This document shows positions 1 through 9,328 of a DNA stretch of 43,725 bases, one piece after another. The stretch spans positions 1-43,725 of the forward strand of contig LKML01000007.1 of the NCBI GenBank assembly GCA_001563795.1. The letters run 5' to 3'. This DNA comes from Haloferacaceae archaeon B1-Br10_E2g22 (GTDB lineage: Archaea; Halobacteriota; Halobacteria; Halobacteriales; Haloferacaceae). The translations under genes and the position numbers were made by a program. Under the pieces are notes generated by a model. That model searched no databases, was not told the origin of the DNA, and worked only from the letters and a program-made list of their open reading frames with translations. Every line of letters begins with the position of its first letter. The stretch's first letter is position 1.

Positions 1-276
1 CGCAACCACAACTATCCAGCCACCTAACATATTCCTGTAAATTATTTTTAGCAAGACTATCTATCACACGTGAATTTTTATACAATCACACCTTATCACC
101 AGCCGTCACGATGTGTCCTTATGATGACGTGCAGGTTTCTTTCCGAATCAGTGACACGCTAAATGCCACGCTCTTTCGGTCTTATCTATGGTCTTTTCTC
201 AGCAGTATCGTAGACCAACGTGTCTGCAATACTACTGGATCGTGCATCCTACCGGCAACTTACACGCAGGTGGCTC
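1..276. other. Intergenic region upstream of the first pilin-like gene
   Basis: No convincing gene is seen here. The DNA is AT-rich compared with most of the window. A TATA-like element lies around 178-188 and could serve the first gene. A GTG at 220 opens the same frame as the downstream gene and is an alternative start. The left end of the window may cut an upstream gene's regulatory region. Confidence 0.4.
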
Positions 277-1482
277 ATGGCCGGTAAGGCGGTGTGGCGG
301 CGATTTGTGAGGGACAACCGAGCCATCTCCGAGGTGGTTGGCTTTATTCTCATATTTGCACTATTAGTGTTGCTGCTCGCAGTCTATCAGGTTCAGATCG
401 TTCCCCAGCAAAACGCCCAAACCGAATTCGAACACTTCGAAGCCACCCAAGATGAGTTAGTTGATGTTCGAAACTCGATCTCGACCGCAGGCCAAACCGA
501 ACTGTCGCAGTTTCCGAGTCTAAAACTGGGCACAACGTACCAAACGCGGGTGCTGACGATCAATCCGCCCCCGGCAACCGGAACCGTACAGACGAGCGAG
601 TCGTACAACATCACAATCGCAAACGAAACCGACCAGACAAACGTCACGACACGGTTTGTCGAATACCAGCCAGGATACAATGAGCTCGTGGTGGGATCGA
701 TCAACCTCGAGCACTCACTTTTGTATCTCGATGAGCGCCAACGCGGCAACAACGTAACGATCATCGAAGAGCAAAACCTACTCAAAGACGGTACTGTCAG
801 ACTAACAGCGGTACAAAATACGTTTCAGGAAACAGGAACCGATCGTAACACCCTCGAGTTGTATCCACACACGGAGTTCACCGCAACTGAATTCCCGGAG
901 CCAGATGATGGTCGCCTCAATGTGAGCGTTCCAACCCGAGTGACTGATGACGAATACTGGGACGAAGCGTTGGCTGACAGTAGTGTGTATCAGGGTCTCG
1001 AGGCTGAAGAATACGACGGCGAGACACACGCGCTCAATTTGAGCATCCAAGAAACTAACCTAGAACTAAACACCGTCGGGATTGGCTCACAACCAAACGA
1101 AAACCCAGCAAAGAGCACAACCCAACACGCAGTCGCTGGCACTAACGGTTCTACAGGTACGTTTGACAAGCTAGTGGCCAGTATCGAAACGAGAGGAGAT
1201 GACAGACCAGATGAGGTAACAATAGACGACTTTGAGATCATGGATGGAAGCGAAACAACATTTACTGCCACAGAGGCCAGAGGAGATACAGCCGAAGTAA
1301 CTGTTTCAGATGCTACCGGAGAACCCATTGTCCTCGATTTGGGGGGGCATGGAAACAATCGCTTTCCTGTTACAGTTGTCGCCGATATTGCTGGCGGTGA
1401 GTGTCTTGAGGCAACGTTTGAGGATGCTGGAGAGACATCCAAATCACTCGAGGACGAAGACTGGGAAACCTGTGGGAGCTAA
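277..1482 (+). CDS. Pilin/archaellin-like secreted surface protein, haloarchaeal
   Basis: The N-terminus has a short basic stretch ending in RDNRAISEVVG, then one hydrophobic segment of about 20 residues. This is the layout of haloarchaeal type IV pilin-like proteins. The rest looks extracellular: acidic, Thr/Asn-rich, with many N-x-T/S sequons and an LGTTY...NPPP motif known from a common haloarchaeal pilin-like family. The ATG at 277 gives a leader of about 15 residues; a GTG at 220 would add 19. The next gene encodes a paralogue, similar along the N-terminal ~280 residues and again in the last ~80 (RPDEV, LDLGG, GECLEA, SLED blocks). The function is unknown; a surface or pseudopilus subunit is an inference. 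Confidence 0.72.
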   Translation: MAGKAVWRRFVRDNRAISEVVGFILIFALLVLLLAVYQVQIVPQQNAQTEFEHFEATQDELVDVRNSISTAGQTELSQFPSLKLGTTYQTRVLTINPPPATGTVQTSESYNITIANETDQTNVTTRFVEYQPGYNELVVGSINLEHSLLYLDERQRGNNVTIIEEQNLLKDGTVRLTAVQNTFQETGTDRNTLELYPHTEFTATEFPEPDDGRLNVSVPTRVTDDEYWDEALADSSVYQGLEAEEYDGETHALNLSIQETNLELNTVGIGSQPNENPAKSTTQHAVAGTNGSTGTFDKLVASIETRGDDRPDEVTIDDFEIMDGSETTFTATEARGDTAEVTVSDATGEPIVLDLGGHGNNRFPVTVVADIAGGECLEATFEDAGETSKSLEDEDWETCGS

Positions 1483-1653
1483 TTTGAGAGCCTATACTGT
1501 AGCGATGGATACTGCACAGATCATACGCCGGGTCGTGGTCGAACCGATCAAAAAAAGAGTACTTCGCATTGCTTGCCATCCCCACAGTGGTCGCCCCACC
1601 AGGCGGGTACCACAAGCATTTTTCCAGTCTGTGGCTCGCGACGGTGATGCATA

Positions 1654-3978
1654 ATGAACCGTCGATCTACCTGCACATTTGCTGGAGATGACCGGGCAGT
1701 CTCTGTGGTTGTCGGCTCCATGCTTATGTTTGGACTCTTGATTCTCACATTGGCAGTGTATCAGGCCTCTATTGTGCCCGACCAACACGCCCAAGCCGAG
1801 TTAGAACACTTCGAGGCCACCCAAACTGAACTGGTCGAACTTCGAGACACGATCACTGCAGCGGGACACACCGGCCACTCGCAGTTTTCAAGTCTTCGGC
1901 TCGGGACAACTTACGACTCGGCGTTCCTCGCGATTAACCCGCCCCCGCCAGCAGGAACGATACAGACGACCGAGAAACATAATATTACGATTGCAAATCA
2001 AACCGACCAGACGAACGTCTCGACACGGTTTGTGGAGTACCAGCCGGGATACAGTGAGCTATCGATTGACCCGACACGACTCGAGCAGTCGGTGTTGTAC
2101 GTGGATGGACGAGACCGCGGTGACAACGTCAGTGTGATCGAAGACCAGACAATCGTCACCGATGAGACGGTCAGCATCACCGCGTTACAAAACGAGTTTC
2201 GACAGACAGACACAGGCCGTGTGAGCCTGGAACTGTATCCACTCAACGCAGTAGACGAAAGCGAACTCCCGGATCGAGACGGCGAGAACTTCACAGTGAC
2301 AGTTCCAACACGGTTAGATGACGACGACTACTGGGACGAAACGTTAGCTGATTCTACAGTCTATGAGGGCGTCGACACTGAAGAACACGGAACCGACACG
2401 CACGCATTGAATCTAAGCGTTGCTAAAAATAACCTCGAGTTGAACACTGTGGGGCTCCACTCAGCGCCAGCCGAGAGCCCAGCAAAGACCACAGGCCCAG
2501 CGGTTGTTACTGACGGGACGATATCTGTTGAGAGTATTGATGACGTAGACGAAAACGAAGACGATCAAACCCAAGAATTTGTGTTCACAGCAGAAACAGC
2601 GTTAGAAGAAGGAACCAACGTCAGTATCACTGTTTCAGAGCCAAATGATGCCGGTGTCGAGTATGAAGACGCAGCTATTGACATCGCCGAAGATACCGGT
2701 GAGGCAAGTAGCACTGATGATGGAGACACACTAGCGTTTGAAGCAGGCGAAGACATAGCTGAGGGACAATCCGTTACTGTCACCGTCGATGAACTCACTG
2801 TTGGACAAGACGCTGCGGGAGCATTCGGCGACATTAGTTTCACTCGAGAAGACAACGACGACACAGATACTGGTGCGTTCGAGGTCGTGGCTGAAAATAC
2901 AATCACTGCTGACAGTATTACAAACCTCATTGAAGGCCAAGACAACCAAGAGCAAGAATTTGAATTCACACTTGATGGAGAACTTCGAGAGGGTGAGAAC
3001 GTCAGCATCGATGTCTCAGAGCAAAATGGAAACCTGGTAGACTACCAAAATGCGACTATTGATACTGCTGGTGTCGGACAAGATGGTGCCGAAATCAACG
3101 ATGATGGCGATACAATACATTTCACATCGGGTAAAACAGATGGGGAGGTCTCTATTGTCATTGATGAGATTGATGTGAAAGAGAACACTGTAGGACAGGT
3201 TGACGATATCCGTTTCACTCGAGAAGACAGTGATGCATCAGACATAGGGTCATTCGAAATTACAGACACAATAACAGCCAACCGTATTGACAATCTATTA
3301 GCGGATGAAGACGACCAAGAACAGACATTTGAATTCACACTCGAGACCGATTTAGACACCAGCGAAAACGTCGCCATTGATCTTTCAGAACCAAATGGTT
3401 CAGGAGTAGACTACGAAAATGCCGAAGTTGACGATGACGACGACGGAGAAATCATAAACAACGGAGAGACCCTAGAGTTTGAACCAGAAAATCCAAGCGG
3501 AAATGAAGACGTTAGCATCACTGTTATGGATATTGACGTTGCAGATGGTGTTGTAGACGACTTCGATATTACATTTACTCGAAGTGATGATGGGTCAACC
3601 ACAGAGTCATTCGAGATCAGAGAGGATGCTGAAACTGGCGAATTCACCGCGCTAAACGTGGAGTTAAAAACCAACGAACAAGGCCCGCCAGGTTCGGCAC
3701 CTCGACCAGATGAAGTTGAAATACGTTCGTTTGAAATGACCTCTGGTGACACTGTTGAATTCACTGCAACAGAAGGCTCCTCCGAGAATTCCGCCAGCGA
3801 GGAGGATTCAGGTCCTTCAGGTAGCCCAGATACGCTTGATTTGGGTGGAAGTGGTGGAAATGAATATCCAATCATCGTAACTGCCAGTATTGACAGCGGA
3901 GAATGTCTCGAGGCAGAATTTGAAGACGATGGCGAGACATCACAATCGCTCGAGGACTGGAGTAGTTGCGATAGCTGA
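1654..3978 (+). CDS. Large pilin-like surface protein with three tandem acidic domains
   Basis: This is a paralogue of the upstream gene, 774 residues long. Residues 1-45 carry GDDRAVSVVVG followed by a hydrophobic helix, as in archaeal pilin-like proteins. Residues ~46-285 align with the upstream protein (LGTTY, NPPPPAGT, STRFVEYQPGY, YWDETLADS). Residues ~288-655 hold three tandem units of about 120 residues, each ending in a block like DDIRFTRED...SFEI, and rich in Asp, Glu and Val-Ser-Ile strands. They look like extracellular beta-sandwich repeats. The upstream protein lacks them. The C-terminus (RPDEVEIRSFE...LDLGGSGG...SLED) again matches the paralogue. The gene follows after 171 nt and may share its transcript. 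Base composition is more AT-rich than the rest of the window. Confidence 0.72.
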   Translation: MNRRSTCTFAGDDRAVSVVVGSMLMFGLLILTLAVYQASIVPDQHAQAELEHFEATQTELVELRDTITAAGHTGHSQFSSLRLGTTYDSAFLAINPPPPAGTIQTTEKHNITIANQTDQTNVSTRFVEYQPGYSELSIDPTRLEQSVLYVDGRDRGDNVSVIEDQTIVTDETVSITALQNEFRQTDTGRVSLELYPLNAVDESELPDRDGENFTVTVPTRLDDDDYWDETLADSTVYEGVDTEEHGTDTHALNLSVAKNNLELNTVGLHSAPAESPAKTTGPAVVTDGTISVESIDDVDENEDDQTQEFVFTAETALEEGTNVSITVSEPNDAGVEYEDAAIDIAEDTGEASSTDDGDTLAFEAGEDIAEGQSVTVTVDELTVGQDAAGAFGDISFTREDNDDTDTGAFEVVAENTITADSITNLIEGQDNQEQEFEFTLDGELREGENVSIDVSEQNGNLVDYQNATIDTAGVGQDGAEINDDGDTIHFTSGKTDGEVSIVIDEIDVKENTVGQVDDIRFTREDSDASDIGSFEITDTITANRIDNLLADEDDQEQTFEFTLETDLDTSENVAIDLSEPNGSGVDYENAEVDDDDDGEIINNGETLEFEPENPSGNEDVSITVMDIDVADGVVDDFDITFTRSDDGSTTESFEIREDAETGEFTALNVELKTNEQGPPGSAPRPDEVEIRSFEMTSGDTVEFTATEGSSENSASEEDSGPSGSPDTLDLGGSGGNEYPIIVTASIDSGECLEAEFEDDGETSQSLEDWSSCDS
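2515..3618 (+). repeat. Three tandem ~120-residue coding repeats
   Basis: Within the second pilin-like gene, units at about 2515-2886, 2896-3258 and 3265-3618 encode related domains. Shared blocks are I-x-x-L/V-x-D/E-x(3)-Q-E/T-F-x-F, then N-V-x-I-x-V/L-S-E, then V-D/E-Y-x-N/D-A, and finally D-I-x-F-T-R-x-D with S/A-F-E at the end. The units have diverged in sequence, so they are not recent exact copies. Confidence 0.7.
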
Positions 3979-4016
3979 TCGAAACGTTCGCTGCAAAACT
4001 ACGAGTAGGCGAATGC

Positions 4017-4598
4017 CTATTCTTCGTCAATAACTTCCGGATCAGCAAACGCATCCTGCAAGCTGTCGAGCCCATTGAGCCATTCAGAGACAATCCACGA
4101 TTCGATCTCGTCGACCTCACTGCCGTCGAACTGCCCACCGTCAATAATCTGGGTGCCGGCCTGGACGAGATACGCAAGCGCGGCATCAACGTCTTCTTCC
4201 TCACTGGCAACCCCAATTGCCGCCTCGACGCACTCTGCGATCGAGTACTCCTCGACGGGCCCGCCGATGACGAACTCCTCGGCCGCATAGAAGACGGGCA
4301 CGAGGCTGGTCTGGACGCTGTCGATCAACAACAGCGCTTCCTCGCCGTCGAGTTCGGGTTCAGCCATTACGACCTCGTTGATAAATCCGAGTTTCTCGAG
4401 GGTCGTCTCCTCGCTGACACGCTCTTCTTGAAACGCGGAGATGACTTTCGCAATCGCGATGGTGGTATCGTTTTGGAGGTTGAAATACAGGCGGGCGAAC
4501 TCCTCGCTTTCGGGGTCTAGCTCTTCGTCTGCAACCCGTGTAAGCCAGTTTTGCCAGCGGTCTTCTGAATAAAACGTCTCTTCGGGCTCGTCTGTCAT
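4017..4598 (-). CDS. DUF2150-like conserved haloarchaeal protein
   Basis: A very acidic cytoplasmic protein of 193 residues without signal peptide or membrane segments. The N-terminal EETFYSEDRWQNWLTRV and the block ARLYFNLQNDTTIAIAKVI match my memory of the haloarchaeal DUF2150 family; no function is established. It converges with the pilin-like gene that ends 38 nt away. The start is the ATG at 4598. The family call rests on recollection of the motif, not on a search. Confidence 0.65.
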   Translation of the reverse strand: MTDEPEETFYSEDRWQNWLTRVADEELDPESEEFARLYFNLQNDTTIAIAKVISAFQEERVSEETTLEKLGFINEVVMAEPELDGEEALLLIDSVQTSLVPVFYAAEEFVIGGPVEEYSIAECVEAAIGVASEEEDVDAALAYLVQAGTQIIDGGQFDGSEVDEIESWIVSEWLNGLDSLQDAFADPEVIDEE

Positions 4599-4713
4599 AC
4601 ATCATCTCTCTGGTGGGAGATTCAAATGCCTTTCTTATTGAACAACGGCCTGCGTGGGTATCTGAAACACACGAATTCATACCGCACAACAACCCATCTG
4701 TAGCTGGGTGCTA

Positions 4714-5559
4714 TCAGGACAGCGTTGCCTCAGTGTCAATCCCGTAGGTCTGTTTAGGTGTCTCTATGTGGGCTCGAGCAATCGCCTCATCGTAGCCGTT
4801 TTCGGCGAGCCACTGTACGCGCCGTGGGACGGTTTTCGGCCCTAACACCGCACCGGGCCGGTCAGGGTCGTCAATAAAATCGGTTTCCATCAGGAAGGAC
4901 TCGCCTGTCTCGGCGGCAGTCTGTATCCAATCTGTGTTGCTCATCACACTCGGGGTTGGCCCGGCGAGCCGTCCACCGGCGTAGTGTTTGACGACTCGAT
5001 GGGCCGCCAGCCCGCGATCTTCGGCCCATTCGGCAATTTCGGTGAGATCCTCGCTGGCTTCGGTGTGCAACTGAACTGCGCAGTCGGCTTTCGCACCCAG
5101 TGTGAAGGCGTGTTTCATGACGTCGTTCGAGGCCTCCCAGACTGCCTCGCTGACCTCGTAGTGCGGCCGGCCGGATTTCAGCCCCAGGGCGCGTCCTTCC
5201 TTGAGGTACTCTGCTGCGATCTCGAGGATGCCCTGCATACAGTCACGAGCCTCGGTAGGCGAACAGTCACGTTCGTCAGTAAGTCGGCTAAGTAGTCCTG
5301 GATGTGCTCCCAAAATCGCCCAGGCTTGGCCTGGGAGCCTCTCGGTTGCGTTCTCAACGATCTCGCAGGTTGTCTCGAATACCGGTCTGAAATCCTCGGG
5401 GTCGGTGCTCTCGACACCGAGTTTCCAAGACGGCTGGTTGACAATCAGTAGATGTGTGCCACCTACCCGAACGAAATCATCGACGGCGTCCATCCCGCGG
5501 CCGTCTTCGCAGTCGAGATGCAGGTGATTGTCGAGCACCGGCGTCTCCAAGTCGTCCAT
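4714..5559 (-). CDS. TatD-related metal-dependent hydrolase
   Basis: A 281-residue amidohydrolase-superfamily protein. The N-terminal DNHLHLD supplies the HxH metal ligands (H12, H14). Further candidate ligands are the His in VQLHTE, the His-rich HRVVKHYAGG and the Asp of ETDFIDD. The order fits TatD-type beta/alpha barrel hydrolases, which act on DNA ends or small esters and amides; the substrate here is unknown. Length is normal. The next gene on the same strand starts 615 nt upstream of this start codon, across the HIT gene. Assigned to the archaeal TatD-related branch (COG1099-like) by motif memory. Confidence 0.7.
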   Translation of the reverse strand: MDDLETPVLDNHLHLDCEDGRGMDAVDDFVRVGGTHLLIVNQPSWKLGVESTDPEDFRPVFETTCEIVENATERLPGQAWAILGAHPGLLSRLTDERDCSPTEARDCMQGILEIAAEYLKEGRALGLKSGRPHYEVSEAVWEASNDVMKHAFTLGAKADCAVQLHTEASEDLTEIAEWAEDRGLAAHRVVKHYAGGRLAGPTPSVMSNTDWIQTAAETGESFLMETDFIDDPDRPGAVLGPKTVPRRVQWLAENGYDEAIARAHIETPKQTYGIDTEATLS

Positions 5560-5631
5560 GTGTTGAGATTCGGTCGGCGGTACAAAAGTCGGCGGGTCGA
5601 AATCGCAGTGCTGTCTCTCCGCAGCTATGGC

Positions 5632-6177
5632 TTACTCGAACGAAACCTCAACCGCCGTCTCGCTGTCTGTCAGGCTGGTTTCGGGCTGGGCGGCAAACCC
5701 CTCGTGAAGCCGGTCGTAAGTGTCGGTCACTGCCTCGACGATGACGGTGGTCTCGCCGACGGCAGGCATAAAGTTGGTATCGCCCTTCCAGCGCGGAACA
5801 ATGTGGGTGTGGATGTGGTCGCCAATCGAGCCGCCTGCTCCCTCGCCGAGATTCATTCCTGTATTGAATCCATCGGGATTGAGACCGGCGTTGAGGCTTC
5901 GGAGTGTAAGCTGTTTAACTCGGGCGTGATCCAACAATTCGGAGTCGTTCAGTTCCGCATAACTGTCGACGTGCCGACGGGGAATTACCATCGCGTGGCC
6001 AGGGTTGTAGGGGTAGTTGTTCAGCAGGACAAACGAGTGGTTGCTGCGGGCGACAACGAGATTCGAACGATCATCGTCTCCTTCGGCAAGCACACAGAAC
6101 GGACAGCCCTCGAGGTCTGCGTTTTTGTTATCGCGTTCGACCCACTCGATGCGCCAGGGCGCGAAAATCTGATCCAT
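5632..6177 (-). CDS. HIT family nucleotide hydrolase/transferase
   Basis: The sequence carries the histidine-triad motif HIHTHIVPRW (H121, H123, H125 counting from the ATG at 6177). The middle His is the expected nucleophile for cleavage of nucleoside phosphoramidates or dinucleoside polyphosphates. A CPFC pair at residues 25-28 with nearby His suggests the zinc site seen in many prokaryotic HIT proteins. The frame can be extended two codons to a TTG, but the ATG (MDQIFAPWR) fits the family N-terminus. It lies upstream of the TatD-like gene on the same strand with a gap of about 70 nt, so they may be co-transcribed. Confidence 0.85.
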   Translation of the reverse strand: MDQIFAPWRIEWVERDNKNADLEGCPFCVLAEGDDDRSNLVVARSNHSFVLLNNYPYNPGHAMVIPRRHVDSYAELNDSELLDHARVKQLTLRSLNAGLNPDGFNTGMNLGEGAGGSIGDHIHTHIVPRWKGDTNFMPAVGETTVIVEAVTDTYDRLHEGFAAQPETSLTDSETAVEVSFE

Positions 6178-6260
6178 GCCCAATACAGTCCGCAGGTCGG
6201 TTTAGTCGTATCCGTCTTGTCGTACTGCCAGTCGGCCACAACATTCAGTACTGTTGGCTA

Positions 6261-6272
6261 CTGGTTTTATTC
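6261..6272 (+). promoter_or_regulatory. TATA box for the small zinc-ribbon gene
   Basis: The element CTGGTTTTATTC lies about 26-37 nt before the ATG at 6298. The spacing predicts a leaderless or near-leaderless transcript, which is common in haloarchaea. It is in the divergent gap between the HIT gene and the zinc-ribbon gene. Confidence 0.45.
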
Positions 6273-6297
6273 ACAATGGCGGCCAACCAGCAGATGC

Positions 6298-6498
6298 ATG
6301 GCCACAACGCCCTCCACCCCCGAGACCACCGTCGAGTACTGTTCGCAGTGTGGACGGGAGACCTCTCACGAGGTGAGCGTCGAGATCCGAACCGAAAGTA
6401 CGAAGCCTGAAAACGCGGAGTTCTCCCGAGAGCCCTACAGAGTAACGCGCTGTCTTGAGTGTGGGGCCGAAACGTCGCTGCGAATGAACAACGCCTGA
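6298..6498 (+). CDS. Small zinc beta-ribbon protein
   Basis: A 66-residue protein with two CxxC pairs (EYCSQCG near the N-terminus and TRCLECG near the C-terminus), expected to bind one zinc. The central VSVEIRTESTKPENAEFSR and the C-terminal MNNA are features I associate with a small, uncharacterised haloarchaeal family (possibly DUF7835). The same frame is open far upstream, but that region is the antisense of the HIT gene. The ATG at 6298 with a TATA box 30 nt before it is the sensible start. Function unknown. Confidence 0.68.
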   Translation: MATTPSTPETTVEYCSQCGRETSHEVSVEIRTESTKPENAEFSREPYRVTRCLECGAETSLRMNNA

Positions 6499-6506
6499 TC
6501 GCCTGC

Positions 6507-7412
6507 TCAGTCGAAGCGGTGGATACCCGCTGTCGTCACTTCACAGCCGCCTTCGGTGACGATCAGCGTGTGTTCGGCCTGACTGACGAGTTGGCCGTCG
6601 TCTTCTTTGAGTACTGGATAGCCTTTGATAAGATTCGCACGTTTGAGCCGCCGGAGTGCCATCTCCGAACGCGAACCCTCGAGCCATCGGGCCGCAAACG
6701 GGAGGTCATCGAACGCCTCGATTTCCTCGAGGACGTTTCGAGCCCGTCGGTCTCGGACGTTCCCCTCGGCGACCTGCTCGTAAATCTCCTCGGTCGCACC
6801 CTCGCGTACTTTCCCTGAGCCATCTGTGGCGAACGGCTCAATAGCGACCACGTCGCCGATTTCGAGTTCGACGGATCGCTCGACGGCGCGGTTTGGGATG
6901 TTCGGGCCCGTGTGAGCGTCGTACTGCTCGACACCATGGCCTGAGAGATTCAACACTGGCGTATAGCCGTAACCGTCGATCACCGATTCGATCTCCGCGC
7001 CAACTGCGCCGACTTCGACGCCAGGGCCGACTGCCGCAATGGCTGCCTCGAGCGCCTGCTCGGATGCTTCGACTAGCTCCGTGTTGTCGGTGAAATCAAC
7101 GGTCACTGCCGCATCCGCGATGTAGCCCTCAACGTGGACGCCGATATCCAGACACACCATCTCATCACCGAATACCGTGTCGTCATCGCGGGCGGGTGTT
7201 GCGTGTGAGGCCTCCTCGTCAATCGAGATGTTGACCGGGAAGGCCAAACCGGCTCCGGACTCATGGATCGCATCTTCGGCATATTCGGCGACCTCGAGTT
7301 GTGTGACTCCCGGCTCGATCATCTTTCGTGCCTCAGTCATCGTTTCGACGAGAATCTCGCCAGCCTCGCGGTAGCTATCGACTGCATCCTCTGCAAGCGG
7401 TCCAATGCTCAT
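6507..7412 (-). CDS. map: Methionine aminopeptidase, type II
   Basis: It removes the initiator methionine from nascent proteins. The five metal ligands of the pita-bread fold are visible: Asp in LDIGVHVEGYIADAAVTVDF (two), His in LSGHGVEQYDAHTGPNIPN, Glu in VVAIEPFATDG and Glu in EHTLIVTEGG. The helical insert typical of type II enzymes lies between the last two. Length (301 residues from the ATG at 7412) is normal for archaea. A frame extension of 15 codons to 7457 does not look like the family. It converges with the zinc-ribbon gene 8 nt away and lies 54 nt downstream of the HalOD1 gene, so map is probably second in a two-gene operon. Confidence 0.93.
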   Translation of the reverse strand: MSIGPLAEDAVDSYREAGEILVETMTEARKMIEPGVTQLEVAEYAEDAIHESGAGLAFPVNISIDEEASHATPARDDDTVFGDEMVCLDIGVHVEGYIADAAVTVDFTDNTELVEASEQALEAAIAAVGPGVEVGAVGAEIESVIDGYGYTPVLNLSGHGVEQYDAHTGPNIPNRAVERSVELEIGDVVAIEPFATDGSGKVREGATEEIYEQVAEGNVRDRRARNVLEEIEAFDDLPFAARWLEGSRSEMALRRLKRANLIKGYPVLKEDDGQLVSQAEHTLIVTEGGCEVTTAGIHRFD

Positions 7413-7466
7413 ATCCGAGTCGTTAGGAGGTGACCTGCAAAGAGGTTCCGACCGCAATTGGGTCGA

Positions 7467-7835
7467 TTACAGTCTCGGGCCGGGTGGATACGGCGGCGAG
7501 TCGGCCGACCGAGTGGCCACAGAGGCTGATCGAGCCTCGGTTTCGGCCCAAGCAGTCTGTGTTGTTGGATCGATATGAATCCGTCCCGATCCCCACAGCG
7601 TAATTTCAATGCCAGCGTGATCGAACGTCAGCATCCACGAATCGGGGCTGTTCTCACAGTAGAGTCCCTCGAGCGTATCGGGATCGATACTATCAGCGAG
7701 CACAACATCCGGACTGACCGAAACACCGGCTGCCTCTATCGCCTCGAGGATGGCGATACTGGCGGGTTGAGTTGCTGGATCGAACGTCGCTCGATAGATT
7801 CTATCGTCGACGCTGGGGGAATCAACAACTGACAT
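7467..7835 (-). CDS. HalOD1-type output domain protein
   Basis: The 122-residue protein matches the haloarchaeal output domain HalOD1: SIAILEAIEAAGVSVSP, then DSIDPDTLEGLY, then a strand pair in WMLTFDHAGIEITLWGSGRIHI. The domain is usually found alone or attached to signalling receivers, and its role is unknown. The C-terminal ~30 residues are low complexity. It precedes map on the same strand. The start at 7835 is an ATG; AT-rich TATA-like sequences lie at about 7850-7877. Confidence 0.7.
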   Translation of the reverse strand: MSVVDSPSVDDRIYRATFDPATQPASIAILEAIEAAGVSVSPDVVLADSIDPDTLEGLYCENSPDSWMLTFDHAGIEITLWGSGRIHIDPTTQTAWAETEARSASVATRSADSPPYPPGPRL

Positions 7836-8065
7836 GAGGATTCTATATTCCTATTATAGGTCAATGGCCTTAATACTCTCGACAAACATGTTGATTTCCA
7901 ATATTTCAGTCGGTTATGGACGGCTAAGGACGAGCGTGCTGTTCGTGCTCCTACAACCCGATAGCTACTGTCAGCCCGCAGCTTTGTGGTCTACTCGGCC
8001 CGGTTCTTCCAGCGGCATTGATAACGGCAGGACTTTTACGGTCGCCTGAAAATCCGTGAACGTCT

Positions 8066-9328
8066 ATGAGCTACGACCAGATCGATGTTCCCGAAGCAGG
8101 CGAGAAAATCACGCTTGCTGATGAGGAAACTGGGGAACTGAACGTACCGGAGACGCCAATTATTCCGATTATTTACGGCGATGGCATCGGCTCGGATGTC
8201 GGGCCGGCTGCCCAGAAAGTACTGGATGCTGCTGCCGAAGCAACCGGTCGTTCGATTGCGTGGATGCGACTGTACGCCGGCGGTTCTGCACGCGAGAAGT
8301 ACGACGAAAACCTCCCACAAGAGACTGTTGATGCGATCCGCGAACACCGTGTGGCAATCAAAGGGCCACTGACGACGCCTGTCGGGTCGGGCTTTCGGTC
8401 GCTGAACGTCGCACTCCGCAAAAAACTCGATTTATATGCGAACGTTCGACCGACCTACCATCTCGAGGGCGTTCCCTCGCCGGTCAAAAATCCGAGTGCG
8501 ATGGATATGGTCACCTTCCGGGAAAACACCGAAGACGTGTATGCTGGAATTGAGTGGGAAGCCGGTACCGATGAAGTCCAGCAAGTAAAGGAGTTTGTCG
8601 AAGACGAAATGGGTGCAACTGGCGTCATCCACGACGGGCCTGTCGGCATCGGAATTAAACCGATCACTGAGTTCGGTTCGAAACGCCTGATTCGAGAGGC
8701 AATCAACTACGCGATCGCAAACGGCCGACCAACAGTCACGCTCGTTCATAAGGGCAACATCATGAAGTTCACCGAGGGTGCGTTCCGTGATTGGGGCTAC
8801 GAACTCGCCGAAGAGGAGTACGGCGACAACGTGCTCACCGAAGACGAACTCTGGGAGGAACACGACGGCGAACAGCCAGAAGGCACCGTTGTTGTCCAAG
8901 ACCGCATCGCGGACAACATGCTCCAGCAGATTCTGACTCGCACTGACCAATATGATGTGATCGCAACGATGAACCTCAACGGCGATTACATGTCAGATGC
9001 AGCCGGCGCACAGATTGGTGGCCTCGGCATCGCACCGGGTGCAAACTACGGCCACGGTCGCTGTCTGGCCGAGCCAGTCCACGGCAGTGCGCCGAAATAC
9101 GCTGGCGAAAACAAAGTCAACCCGACCGCGATGATTCTTTCGGGCCGCGAGATGCTCGATTATCTCGGCTGGGACGACGCAGCCGAACTCGTTCGTGATG
9201 CAGTCGAGACGACAATCAGTGAGGGCAACGTCACCTACGATCTGCACCGACAGATCGAAGGTGGTACGAAACTCGCAACCACTGAGTTCGCCGAGGCAGT
9301 CGTCGAGAACATCGAACAGCTTTCGTAG
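8066..9328 (+). CDS. icd: Isocitrate dehydrogenase, NADP-dependent
   Basis: The TCA-cycle enzyme that converts isocitrate to 2-oxoglutarate. Substrate-binding RSLNVALRKKLDLYANVRP and the metal-binding FRENTEDVYAGIEW are present, as are HKGNIMKFTEGAF and HGSAPKYAGENKVNP. The Lys-Tyr in the last block and the later TYDLHR correspond to the residues that select NADP in the E. coli enzyme, so NADP is the likely cofactor. Length (420) is normal for haloarchaea. A TATA-like element (ACTTTTACGG) lies about 27 nt upstream. It is transcribed alone. Confidence 0.95.
   Translation: MSYDQIDVPEAGEKITLADEETGELNVPETPIIPIIYGDGIGSDVGPAAQKVLDAAAEATGRSIAWMRLYAGGSAREKYDENLPQETVDAIREHRVAIKGPLTTPVGSGFRSLNVALRKKLDLYANVRPTYHLEGVPSPVKNPSAMDMVTFRENTEDVYAGIEWEAGTDEVQQVKEFVEDEMGATGVIHDGPVGIGIKPITEFGSKRLIREAINYAIANGRPTVTLVHKGNIMKFTEGAFRDWGYELAEEEYGDNVLTEDELWEEHDGEQPEGTVVVQDRIADNMLQQILTRTDQYDVIATMNLNGDYMSDAAGAQIGGLGIAPGANYGHGRCLAEPVHGSAPKYAGENKVNPTAMILSGREMLDYLGWDDAAELVRDAVETTISEGNVTYDLHRQIEGGTKLATTEFAEAVVENIEQLS

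Noticed and set aside
1310-1654. Plus-strand frame between the two pilin-like genes
   Set aside because: Mostly out-of-frame overlap with the end of the first gene; the remainder is non-coding gap.
2515-3618. CRISPR-like array
   Set aside because: The repetition is at the protein level with diverged DNA; there are no short identical repeats and spacers.
5452-6297. Long plus-strand open frame ahead of the zinc-ribbon gene
   Set aside because: It is the antisense of the HIT and TatD-like genes; only the last 66 codons from 6298 look like a protein.
7834-8049. 71-codon plus-strand frame before icd
   Set aside because: It starts inside the HalOD1 start region, covers the icd promoter and has no protein-like composition.
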